Part shown: in pieces, positions 20,400 through 29,080 of the stretch
Layout of the letters: every line of letters starts with the position of its first letter
How positions within the stretch are numbered: the stretch's first letter is position 1
DNA from: Atriophallophorus winterbourni
Taxonomy: Eukaryota > Platyhelminthes > Trematoda > Plagiorchiida > Microphallidae
Direction: 5' to 3'
Length of the DNA: 64,000 nucleotides
Assembly: GCA_013407085.1 (NCBI GenBank)
Contig: JACCGJ010010537.1
Span: 1 to 64,000 of the forward strand
Program-made: the position numbers and the translations under genes
Notes under the pieces: generated by a model
The model's input: the letters and a program-made list of their open reading frames with translations, nothing else
What the model was told of the DNA's origin: nothing
Database searches by the model: none

Positions 20400-21215
20400 T
20401 TTCATTTATCTTGATGGACTGAGTCAGATGGATTATGTAGAGTATCTAAGACTATCAATCTCATCAACTGAATCGTTGTATTTTTACGATTTAATTTCAC
20501 ATTATATTGTTTGAAAGTAGAGAGCAGCTCTTTCAGGCGCCGATCGTAAACAGATGTATCGGGTACCTAGATAATAATGTGGACTTGATAAACTGCAACA
20601 CCTAGGAGATCATTAACAATACCAATCGTCACATCTTAAAATACAGCTGGTGAAAACTTATAATCGAAACAGAAGTAATTAACATCTATATAATCCATAT
20701 GGTGTGTCAATGTGTTAGTTTCACTTAATGCTTCATCAAGCGGTAGCTGTTAATATTCATCCTTCAGATCTAATTAGGAGAAAACACATAAACCATGTTA
20801 TGGAGTAATACAACCTTGCTTCATCAGTAGAAGGCACATTGTCCTTCTGTAATCACCAGAGACACGAGGAGTTTGACCATCTCATTTCATAAAAGTAAGT
20901 ATTGCAGTGGCCCACTTGGAGAGTTCTATAAAATACCACGATCACATAAAGAATTAATTACTTTTCGAATAGGTTCTCCTAAACCACATGCAATTCGACG
21001 ACGTTTCAGAAATAAAGGATCACTAGTTATTTCACAAAGAATAAATTTAATATAATTAATACGTAAGTGCAATGCAATTTATCGAATTAGTTCAGATATT
21101 GTTGATAAACTATTGACAAGAATTAAAAGTCAATATTGAGTGATTTTAGCGCCAGATTTCATTACAAAGAATGGAAACACGATTGTTTTTGTAGTGACGT
21201 ATCCGACTAAAATAG
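20400..21215 (-). pseudogene. mag-like gypsy protease/RT relic
   Basis: Minus-strand frames give LKRRRIACGLGEPIRKVINS (start of RT), RVSGDYRRTMC, LDLKDEY followed by QLPLDEALSETNTLTHHMDY, FSPAVF, DVTIGIVNDLLGVAVYQVHI in place of the YxDD box, and RRLKELLSTFKQYNVKLNRK. This is the RT pattern of the mag/K02A2.6-like gypsy group, not of CsRn1. Many stops. The matching gag lies at 25872-26370 beyond a nested element. Confidence 0.75.
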
Positions 21216-21239
21216 AACAAACTCTGACAAAAGATACAT

Positions 21240-21691
21240 AATATTCGAAAACCCCGTGAATCGCAAAAATATGAACGAATAAAATAGAAGGTTCAAAATA
21301 ACTCTTCGAAGGTCAATGTGACTTTAGTGAAAAGATTGTGATAGAAAGATCAGTTACTGGTGCTCCACGATGTCGAAGTACTGAGGCCGAACAATAATCC
21401 ACAAATTCGGTTGGCTGAATGCATAGAGATGAAGTTCAGAACAAATAGAAGTTCGGGTGACGAATAAACTTTTCGGCTCACTAAAATAGATTTGTTTCCG
21501 TGACCGTTATTCATTCTCACAGTTCATATATTCACGGCACTCAGTCGAGACAGTTGAGAAAAAAGTTTTCGCGCAATCAACTGAGCTGATTGCATGAAAC
21601 GATTCGCGCTGGTTGTATTACAATGTATATATTTTTCCAGGTCACAATGTTTAAACAATTGCATTTACCAAACAAAATTCGAGTAAATACA
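21240..21691 (-). repeat. 3' LTR of the LTR3 element
   Basis: Aligns with 25426-25871 over most of its length, ending AGTAAATACA where the partner ends GCAAATACA. The outer start is uncertain by about 40 bases because it lacks the TGTGGCGG seen in the partner. Confidence 0.65.
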
Positions 21692-21779
21692 ATAAAACTC
21701 CCCTCCCAGAGCGTAAAACAAGCTCGAAAGTTCATTCGTACACATAGTCGTCGAAATGCTGTGGGAACCTAACACGCAA

Positions 21780-22770
21780 CTGTGGGAACACTCTCAGCGG
21801 ATAATATAGCACCTGATATGGGAAAACGCGTAGGGTGTGATCTGACGGATGATGGCTGAGATGAATCATTGGGAGAAAGTTCAAAGAATGCAGGCTTCAA
21901 TCTATCAATAAATGCTGTATAACCGTGACCACCGATGTCTAATACGAAGTATTTGTCTTGGTGTGTGATGCTTTCATGTGGACCATGATAACGAGTTTGT
22001 GATTATTTATTGATGGTATCACGATACTCAAAGAAAAACTCGCTGGTATCTAAGTCGAAATGTTTGTAGATTGAAGGTGTGGAAGGACGAGTGGGCTGGT
22101 ATTGCCAACGAGAAAAAAATGCGTAACTAAAAAATGAGGTCGGAAACGGAGGGAAATGTTTATGAGGATTAAAGAACTCACTAGGATATGATAAAGGTGA
22201 ACGGTATACCAATTATGCTGGAAAACATTTAAGGTCTTCTTTTTCGCATGTACGTAATCCAAGAAGTACAAGCGGAAGGTTTTCTGTTAACTTGCTAGGG
22301 TCAACTTACCACGCTAAAGAGGCTTCCATCTGTCTATGGAATCTTTCTACTAATCCGTAAGCGCATGGATGATAGGCAGCAGTGCGAATATGTTGACAAT
22401 GTTGATAGATCACTAAAAAGATAAGTCTGAAATTTAGCTCCACGATCGGTGGTAATCACAGCAGATGCGCTTAAGTTTGTTACCCAATGCTGGATGAAAG
22501 CACCAGCATCGAATTCTGAAGTAATATCAGAAATAGAAACAACGATAGGCTATCGAGTCAACAGCAGTCAAAATCTGTTTACAATTGTTTGAAGAATAAA
22601 GAGATACTAACGAAGACTAAATGGAGATGTGCAATTCGAGCTACGAGATTGGGGAAATGACCAAGAGTGGCGGTTGTATAACGATTAACCTTAGTACGTT
22701 GGCATTGAATACAGGATCTTGCCCATGGGCGAATATCCTTATTCATTCCAAGTCAAACAAAACGATGGCT
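21780..22770 (-). pseudogene. Integrase of the LTR3 element
   Basis: In order on the minus strand: MNKDIRPWARSCIQCQRTKV (Cys-Cys of the zinc domain), RIAHLHLVF in place of the first-Asp motif, RTAAYHPCAYGLVERFHRQM with the catalytic Glu, and GGHGYTAFIDRLKPAF at the C-terminus. Several stops and a replaced Asp mean it is dead. Confidence 0.75.
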
Positions 22771-22959
22771 TGATAGTTGCATGAATTCCATGATGAAAAA
22801 CGAAATGCAAATGGTCCAAAATGAAAGAGGAATAAATGGGCGTATGCTATTATTAGATGCAAAACATAAATGGTCTTTTCTAACAAATGTAAGGGTATTA
22901 CATTCAACCTGATGGATGAGAAAGAGTTAGCTTCGGACAACAAGTCTTCACGAAGTTTC

Positions 22960-23530
22960 TCTTCAGCAATGGCTTCAATACTGATGTTAACCGCAACAAT
23001 AGCTCTGGTCAGGGTGGGATAGCAAGTTTGCAACATTATTATAAGTGCGGAAATGTGACGAAGATCTGTCGTAAATTGTGAGATGAAATCTAGCTGACGG
23101 ATATCACAGGAAGGATGTTTATCAGAACGAGATCGAAAACATATATCAGAGGCTTATGATCCGTTAGCATTGTGAAAGTTCGACCTTATTAGAAATGTTG
23201 AAAGTGCCGGATAGCCGGGGAGGAGTTCTGGGCCGAAATTAGTGTAATTTGATTCGGCGGGTGAAAACTTCTGACAGAAAATTGATAAAGGTTGTAATTT
23301 ATTATGTACAAGTTGTTAGAGGACAGCGTCAGCAGCAAAGTTGGGTGCATCGATAGTTAAAACAAGACGGGTATAAGGATCGGTGTTGAGATGAATGAAG
23401 GCAGTTGCATTGCGAATTGCTGTTTTTGCAGATTCTATTGCAGCAAGTGCTTCGGAGTCGAAAGATATATGTTTATTTGATCCACACGAAAGGTTGGTTA
23501 GCGAATTGAACACATACTAGCAACGAGGCA
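22960..23530 (-). pseudogene. RNase H of the LTR3 element
   Basis: FDSEALAAIESAKTAIRNAT, LVLTIDAPNFAADAVL (the catalytic Asp position), LSIFCQKFSPAESNY, IRQLDFISQFTTDLRHISAL. Broken by stops near 23315 and by a frameshift. The downstream linker IVAVNISIEAIAEEKLREDL runs toward the integrase. Confidence 0.72.
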
Positions 23531-24345
23531 AAAACGACGGTAAAAGTTAATCATACCGAGAAAACGTTGCAACTGATTAACGGATGTGGGGGTTTAGAAA
23601 TCCTTAATTGCAGCGACTTGAGAAGCAACATGAGTGATAGTATGTGCATCGATGTGATGTCCGAGAAACTCAAGAGAATTAACACCGAAAAGACATTTTA
23701 AAGTGTTGATGGAAAGAAAAAAATCAGAAAATGGTTAAAAACATGAGAGATGTCACGTTGATGTTCTTTTGAATCTTGAATCTTGTAGAGGAACAATCAA
23801 TTAGAACGTCATCAATGTAAACGGAAACAAAATCAAGACCTCTTAAGACATGATCCATAAAACTTAGGAATGTCAGTGCTGCATTACGTAGGTCAAAAGC
23901 ATGCGAACGAATTCGAAGAGACCAAAAGGAGTGTTGATGGCAGACATCTTGATGTCACACTCGGCAATAAAGATGTGATTATAAGCACGCACGAGATGGA
24001 TTTTGGAATAATGGTTTTACCACAGATTACAGGGAAAATCGGATAACGGTCTGGAATGGTTTCAGCGTTCAAAGCACGATGATCACCACATGGTCTGCTA
24101 TGAACTGTAGATTTCTTGGGAACAAGAGAAAGAGGTGACGACTGCAGCTATTGGAAGTTAGAGTTTATACTGAGTTGAAGCATGCGTTCGAATTCGGCCT
24201 TTGCTGTTTTCATTTTCTCGGAAGCTAAACGGTGTGGACCTGCAGGAACGGGTAGACCTTTAATATCAATTGAGTGAACCACATCGTGTTTGACAGTTAC
24301 GCAGTCCGACAATGGGCATGTCAATTGAGTAAATTTGTCGAGGAT
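23530..24345 (-). pseudogene. Reverse transcriptase of the LTR3 element
   Basis: VHSIDIKGLPVPAGPHRLAS and KMKTAKAEFERMLQLSI open the domain (24148-24290), followed out of frame by RPCGDHRALNAETIPDRYPI and, near the palm, traces of the MDHVLRGLDF region. The catalytic box is not intact. Confidence 0.7.
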
Positions 24346-24640
24346 GTCCATGAAGGAACTGGAGTCAATTAGAGAAGTTAAATGTATCCCAATTGCGTAG
24401 AGATGTTGAAAGGTATAAGACAATTTGATTGTGGTGCCGTCGAACAATTTTCTGACATTGAGATTGAACGTGAGGCCAAAGAATGACACGATATCGGCGC
24501 CAACTATTGGGTGTTGGACATGAGCAATCACAAAAATCGAGTTTCCTGATAGATTGTTCAGCGGAACTTGTGCACAAGGCTTGGTGCACTTGCGTTGGGC
24601 TTAATCGTACCGTTTGTGATACTAGCAAATTTCGGAGTCA
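24345..24640 (-). pseudogene. Protease region of the LTR3 element
   Basis: MIAHVQHPIVGADIVSFFGL with NLNVRKLFDGTTIK is the conserved C-terminal part of CsRn1-like protease (compare the [12 protein letters not shown] motif at 13130). The active-site DTGA is not recognisable. Confidence 0.65.
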
Positions 24641-24779
24641 TTTCATTACCGGCAGGATAATGCGAAACAGGATCAAGATCGAGAGCGGGAGATTGATCTT
24701 CCACGGGTTTTAGGGTTCTGGTGTATGGAGACTGAGCAAATCAGCTGCTCCATTTAAACGTGGAGTTTATTTGTTCTCT

Positions 24780-25330
24780 CATCCATTTATGCCTTGCAAG
24801 TACATGGTTGTTCAAAATGGGAACAAGGTACACAGGTGAATGAGCCAAAATTTTGTCAGCTGCTTCTGCGAGTTCTTCTAAAGTGACAGAAGAATTGAGT
24901 GCAACGAGAATTTACCGTACGTTTGAGGGTATGTTTTTCAAACACAGTTGACAAAAAATCGCCTCATTCATCGTTCGGTTGGCAAGAAGTTGGCGCATGT
25001 GTCGTAGACGTTGGGTAGGCTTTCTGTCGCCAAGCTCAAGCTCAGAGCAAAATTTATCAAGCTTTGGTTGCTCCGAGATTCTCGTTCTAGTGTGTCCTAT
25101 GGAACTTCTTCGGGGACAGTGTGAAACAGTTACTCAGCTACGTCGATTGTTAGTGATTGAACGACGTATGAGCGAGACTTAATGTTTTGTGTTCGAAAAG
25201 TAGCCTCGGCTTGACCAAACCTTAGAAGGGGATTCAAAATACTGAAACTGGGTTAATTAACAATCGAGGAAACAGAAGAATCTTCGGAATCAGACATTAT
25301 AAAACTAGATATCAAAAATGGAGAATGAAA
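24780..25330 (-). pseudogene. Gag of the LTR3 element
   Basis: On the minus strand ELGDRKPTQRLRHMRQLLAN with FCQLCLKNIPSNVR and EELAEAADKILAHS parallel ELGERTPSQLLRHMRSLVGN, LWLNCLPASAKAIL and LAELTDKIHEN of the gag at 13728-14243. Stops interrupt it. It is about as long as the other gag. Confidence 0.72.
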
Positions 25331-25425
25331 ATCACTATGTGAACGTTAATGAGTGTAACTCTATCAGGGTCAGTAGAGCGTAGTTACTTGCTCACCAAAT
25401 TGTAGCGGAATCGGGCTTGCCAACT

Positions 25426-25871
25426 TGTGGCGGAATTAACTGTAATAATGATAGCTACAATATTCTATGAAAGAATAAAATAGAATGCTCAAAATAACTC
25501 ACCGAAGGTCAATTTGAGTTTAGTAAAAAGATTGTGATCGAAAGGTCAGTTACTGGTCTTCCACGATGTCGAAGATTCCACAAATTTTGTTTACTGAATG
25601 CGTACCGATAAAGTTCGAATCGAATAGAACTTCGTGTAACTAATAAAGTTTTCGGCCTACTAAAATGGATTTGTTTCCGTGAGCGTTAAGAATCCTCACA
25701 GTTCATATATTCACGGCACTCAGTCGAGACAGTTAAGAAAAAGATTTCGCACAATCAGTTAAGTCACAGCGAGGGAGAACGATTCGCGCTGGTTGTATTC
25801 TAATGTATATTATATTCAAGGTCACAATGTTTAAACGGTTACATATACCAAAGAGAAATAAAGCAAATACA
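25426..25871 (-). repeat. 5' LTR of the LTR3 element
   Basis: 446 bp from TGTGGCGGAATT to GCAAATACA. Just outside, 25391-25425 has two successive LTR-end-like plus primer-site-like strings (CTCACCAAATTGTAGCGG and GGCTTGCCAACTTGTGGCGG), a short duplication at the LTR/internal junction. Confidence 0.68.
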
Positions 25872-26400
25872 GCACAGTCCTTAAACAATCTCTCAAATGT
25901 AAACTTAGTTTGTTTTAAAAGGCACAGACTGAAGCTTGTGTTTGCAATTCAAGAACAAATTTATGAATACCCTGGTTTTCACATCGTTGCATTGTATTGA
26001 ACCGAGCAGGTTCAGCAATTTCAAAAGTCTTCGGTGTGACATGAGCAAACATAATCTATTCCAATTCATTGAAAGTCTTCTTTGTAAGTGGAAATGGAAA
26101 TGATAATTTTTTCAACGTAACATAAGTATCTTCTTTTGCTGAATTGAGAAAATGTGCAGTAATAATTGATTCAGGCATTTCACTGTTGGTAAGACCCGGA
26201 AGCTTAAACGTTCCACATAATCGTCGATCTCTCTGAGGATTCCACTGATATTGAAAAATCCGAAAAATTGAAGAAATGACTTGGCTGGTTGCGACGCCAA
26301 TTGTATTGAATTGTATGGTTCTGAATTGAATGAAACTACCAACCAACGAATGGTAGTAACAATCTACCACGCACAGTATTCGAATTACGCGGTATCATAT
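25872..26400 (-). pseudogene. mag-like gypsy gag fragment
   Basis: ITAHFLNSAKEDTYVTLKKL and SFPFPLTKKTFNELE are the capsid motif of mag/K02A2.6-like Gag. After stops the reading goes on with HKFVLELQTQASVCAF and SLHLRDCLRTV, which ends exactly at the LTR3 border (25872). It is the upstream half of the element whose RT lies at 20400-21215. Confidence 0.75.
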
Positions 26401-26585
26401 TATGCATAAGCTAATTATTGAGTATATCAATAACAGTAATATCTATTACCCTTAGAACATTCACCACATCCTCACACTCTTGTGATTTACATGATAACGA
26501 GGAATTATCCACTTCCTATAGCCAAAAATTCAACAACATATTTCTGACCTAGTTTAGCCGATCGTTCAGTGCCGACATGTACCCT

Positions 26586-26969
26586 TGTAGTGGACTATAA
26601 ATGAGTCTCCACTGCACAAAATACAACAAAAAATGGAATGAACTCACTGAAAGACCAAAAGAGCTATTGTCCAACAAAAGATCCAGTGAAGTCCAACGAT
26701 AGCGAGATAAATCCACACAGGAAAGTCCAGGAGATGGAATCCAAGATACAGAATGCATTAGAATGTTGGAGGATCCGTTAATCACAATTCCCGCATGAAG
26801 TAACGCACACAAACTTCACAACCACGGAAGAAGACAAAGTCCGAAGTTTGGAAATGATTTTAACCGCCAAAAAGTCTATTTTGCTAGAATTTATTCGAAT
26901 AAAGCACACAGTGTGAAAAACGAACGCTTGTGCACAAAGTGGAAAGATGCGAAAAGGTGAACCACTACA
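26586..26969. repeat. Solo LTR with perfect ends and 4-bp target duplication
   Basis: 384 bp from TGTAGTGG to CCACTACA, flanked on both sides by CCCT (26582-26585 and 26970-26973). Ends match the CsRn1-like LTRs above although the inside differs. TATAAA near 26596 and AATAAA near 26899 would suit plus-strand transcription. Confidence 0.8.
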
Positions 26970-26973
26970 CCCT

Positions 26974-27478
26974 ACACCTCGAACTCTCGATAATTTCTAA
27001 TGTTTATTGACTTCGTAACTTTCAGTCTGCGTGAGGTGTTTCATACAAATCTGGCATTGTACGCTTTCTTAGCTAGCTTGCAACTAAATAAGGACGACAG
27101 ACCTATACTTTTATTAAAGTTATTTGTTATTATTTCACCCGGAATGGAAGCATTTTTTTATTATACCTTGTCTTAAAACAGTGAATATGCACGTCATTAC
27201 AAATTGCTGAACAATTAATGACGAACTATTTTTTGTACGTTATATGCAAAGTTGATCAAACATGCTTTACTTGATCATTTTGGCCGAAATACCTTCTGTA
27301 TATTAGATAATAGCTTCTTGAACCATAAATCTAGCATTACGTGTAAGATAGAATAGTCAAACTTTGTTGTCGCTCCAATTATTTAAGAATTACCTGTGGT
27401 AATAGTGTTCGTATGCATAACCCAAGCCTTCGATCGGGTTCTTCATTCTATATCAAGAACTTATCATTACTAAACAAA
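26974..27478. other. No gene seen
   Basis: AT-rich sequence with only short random frames between the solo LTR and the foldback repeat. Confidence 0.5.
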
Positions 27479-27500
27479 GCTCATTTGCATGCACACGCAC

Positions 27501-27546
27501 ACCCCATGACCGGTTTCGTGCTGTTTGCACTCATCAGGTAGGGACA
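27501..27546 (-). ncRNA. Hammerhead ribozyme motif 1 (left terminal repeat)
   Basis: On the minus strand: stem I strand GTCCCTAC, core CTGATGA, stem II GTGC-AAACA-GCAC, core GAAA, palindromic stem III ACCGGT, cleavage triplet GTC, then ATGGGG pairing back as stem I with one mismatch at the first pair. All catalytic core bases are present. The very short stem III suits dimeric action. Confidence 0.75.
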
Positions 27547-27630
27547 GTAGGATTAGGATCCGCATGCGCTTGAAACAGTGGAAGAATGGTAAACAATACC
27601 ATTCCGAAACGCTAAAATCTCACCGGAAGC

Positions 27631-27672
27631 ACATGACCGGTTTCGAGGTTTTTGCCTCTCATCAGCTATGCG
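27631..27672 (-). ncRNA. Hammerhead ribozyme motif 2 (internal)
   Basis: Minus strand: GCATAG, core CTGATGA, stem II GAGG-CAAAAA-CCTC, GAAA, ACCGGT, GTC, then ATGTGC. Stem I pairs over five bases after one mismatch. Stem II differs in sequence from motif 1 yet pairs perfectly, which supports selection for structure. Confidence 0.75.
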
Positions 27673-27886
27673 TATCCGCTGGACTCTTCGCGTTTCGAAC
27701 TAGTATTTGTGTAGACGGATGGCGTAATGTGAACTGAAGTTCTCGTCTACTCGCTACTTTATAAGCGCTGAAGGGACTATTAAATAAGCCCCAACTGATC
27801 GACGCGTATTGCCGGAGGGTTATTAAACCCCCAGGATAGTTGAAGTAGAATACAATTCCGAAAACGCTAAAATCTTTCACCGGAAG

Positions 27887-27931
27887 AACAGAACCCGGTT
27901 TCGAGGGGTTTGGCCTCTCCTCAGCTATGCG
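27887..27931 (-). ncRNA. Hammerhead motif 3, core mutated
   Basis: Same layout as motif 2 but the core reads CTGAGGA instead of CTGATGA and stem III is ACCGGG. Expected to be inactive. Confidence 0.6.
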
Positions 27932-28065
27932 TTATCCTCGCACGGCCAATACGCAGTCCGTATCAGTGAGCTTCGGTAGTCCCTTCAGGCTATTATAAAG
28001 TAGCAAGTAGACGAGAACTTCGATCGAATGGTAAACAAGTTGCGCATGCGGATCCTGATCCTACT

Positions 28066-28110
28066 GTCCTTACCTGATGAGTACAAACAGAACGAAACTG
28101 GTCGTGTTGT
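28066..28110 (+). ncRNA. Hammerhead ribozyme motif 4 (right terminal repeat)
   Basis: Plus strand: TCCTTAC, CTGATGA, GTACAAACAGAAC, GAAA, stem III ACTGGT, GTC, GTGTTG. The core is intact and stem I begins with a C-G and an A-T pair. Stem II has one internal mismatch compared with motif 1. Confidence 0.7.
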
Positions 28111-28141
28111 GTGTGTGATGGAGATGCATGCAAATGAGCTT

Positions 28142-28472
28142 TTTTATTCATGGTCATGCGTTCAAGCAAAGTCTACACGAGTGGGGTCCCATGTGATTTC
28201 ACCTTACCCAACAGTGGCATACAAGCGCAACTTGTTTATCAAACCAACTAAAAAATTGTCTCCTCTCTTTTCTTTGTACTCGCACCTTCTCATCTCTCAA
28301 CAGCATAAATCTCTGCATTTCAGTTTTAGAGCCATTCAGGTTAGTGTTATAGTTAATTAGTTTATAGTGATGATGTGCAAATCGTGGTGAAAAACTCCAG
28401 GCTCTTTATCTTTGCAGGTGACATAAAAATGGTTTCATCTTTTTTTGGTATAGAGAGTTCAGAGTCTATATA
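28142..28472. other. No gene seen; downstream flank of the hammerhead repeat
   Basis: 28195-28235 (CCAACAGTGGCATACAAG) resembles 32236-32256, the segment upstream of another hammerhead, so repeat sequence continues for some distance. No coding frame is supported. Confidence 0.4.
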
Positions 28473-29080
28473 CTAAGTTAACCACGATTTCTCTGCTGGT
28501 TTAAACTGTGGATCGCAGTGGGGGTTAGAGTTCTTAGATTCAAAGACACGCTTCATAGGTAAATCCTCTTCAATACCTTGTGGCAGAATCATTTTCAAAA
28601 GTACACCACTTGATCCAAATACGAAATCAAATATCTCGTATTTAAATATTCTTCTACTCTCAATTTCACTAGAAAAGTAAGGTTCACACATAGAAAGATC
28701 TAGACAGAATTTTGGCTTGACTAATCGAAATTTCTGTCTATGCGAAAGTGAGTTAACTATATATGTAAAATGAAAGTCTACTCTCACATTGAAAAGTGTG
28801 AATGTTTGCTCCTATAAAGCCTTAACGTAGAACTGTTACAATCATATTAGGTTATTCTAAACTCTCGTCTTATCAAGAAAGGTGCAATCTACTAGGCTTA
28901 ATCTACTGGGACTACGTGGAATTCCTCCAAACCTGTTTTCCTTCAGAGTCATCAAGAACCAGCGAGTTACATTCTGGTTTGCCATGAGTTGTCAAGATTT
29001 CAACCGATTTAAAGCTTGTATTTTCCAGTAAACACGTTCTGTCTTCGAAATTAGTCTTTTCGAATTTAAACTACTGAACA
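28473..29080 (-). pseudogene. Two coding-like segments of unknown identity
   Basis: Not recognised. On the minus strand, 28895-29080 reads FEKTNFEDRTCLLENTSFKS and KPECNSLVLDDSEGKQVWRN, and 28473-28787 reads on with KPKFCLDLSMCEPYFSSEIE and VLLKMILPQGIEEDLPMKRV before a stop. Composition is protein-like, unlike the surrounding frames, but no domain can be named. It could be two exons of an undescribed gene, a pseudogene or part of a retroelement. Confidence 0.3.

Larger units (their letters stand above)
21240..25871 (-). mobile_element. Third gypsy element (family LTR3), old, inserted in a mag-like gag
   Basis: LTR-like blocks at about 21240-21691 and 25426-25871 share long segments (TTCATATATTCACGGCACTC, CGATTCGCGCTGGTTGTATT, GTCACAATGTTTAAAC). 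Between them gag, protease, RT, RNase H and integrase lie in order on the minus strand, all with many stops. The pol end (FIDRLKPAF) fits CsRn1-like elements. The right border coincides with the point where a mag-like gag reading stops. The left LTR edge is not sharp. Confidence 0.75.
27479..28141. mobile_element. Foldback element carrying hammerhead ribozymes at both ends
   Basis: About 660 bp with terminal inverted repeats of about 100 bp (AAGCTCATTTGCATGCA at the left, TGCATGCAAATGAGCTT at the right). Each terminal repeat carries a hammerhead motif in mirror orientation, and two more motifs sit inside as direct copies (27586-27672 and 27848-27931). A further internal inverted pair is TTCTCGTCTACTCGCTACTT (about 27740) with AAGTAGCAAGTAGACGAGAA (about 27998). 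No protein is encoded. Small hammerhead-bearing retroelements (retrozymes, Penelope-like element ends) are known from flatworms; this inverted layout is unusual. Confidence 0.75.
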
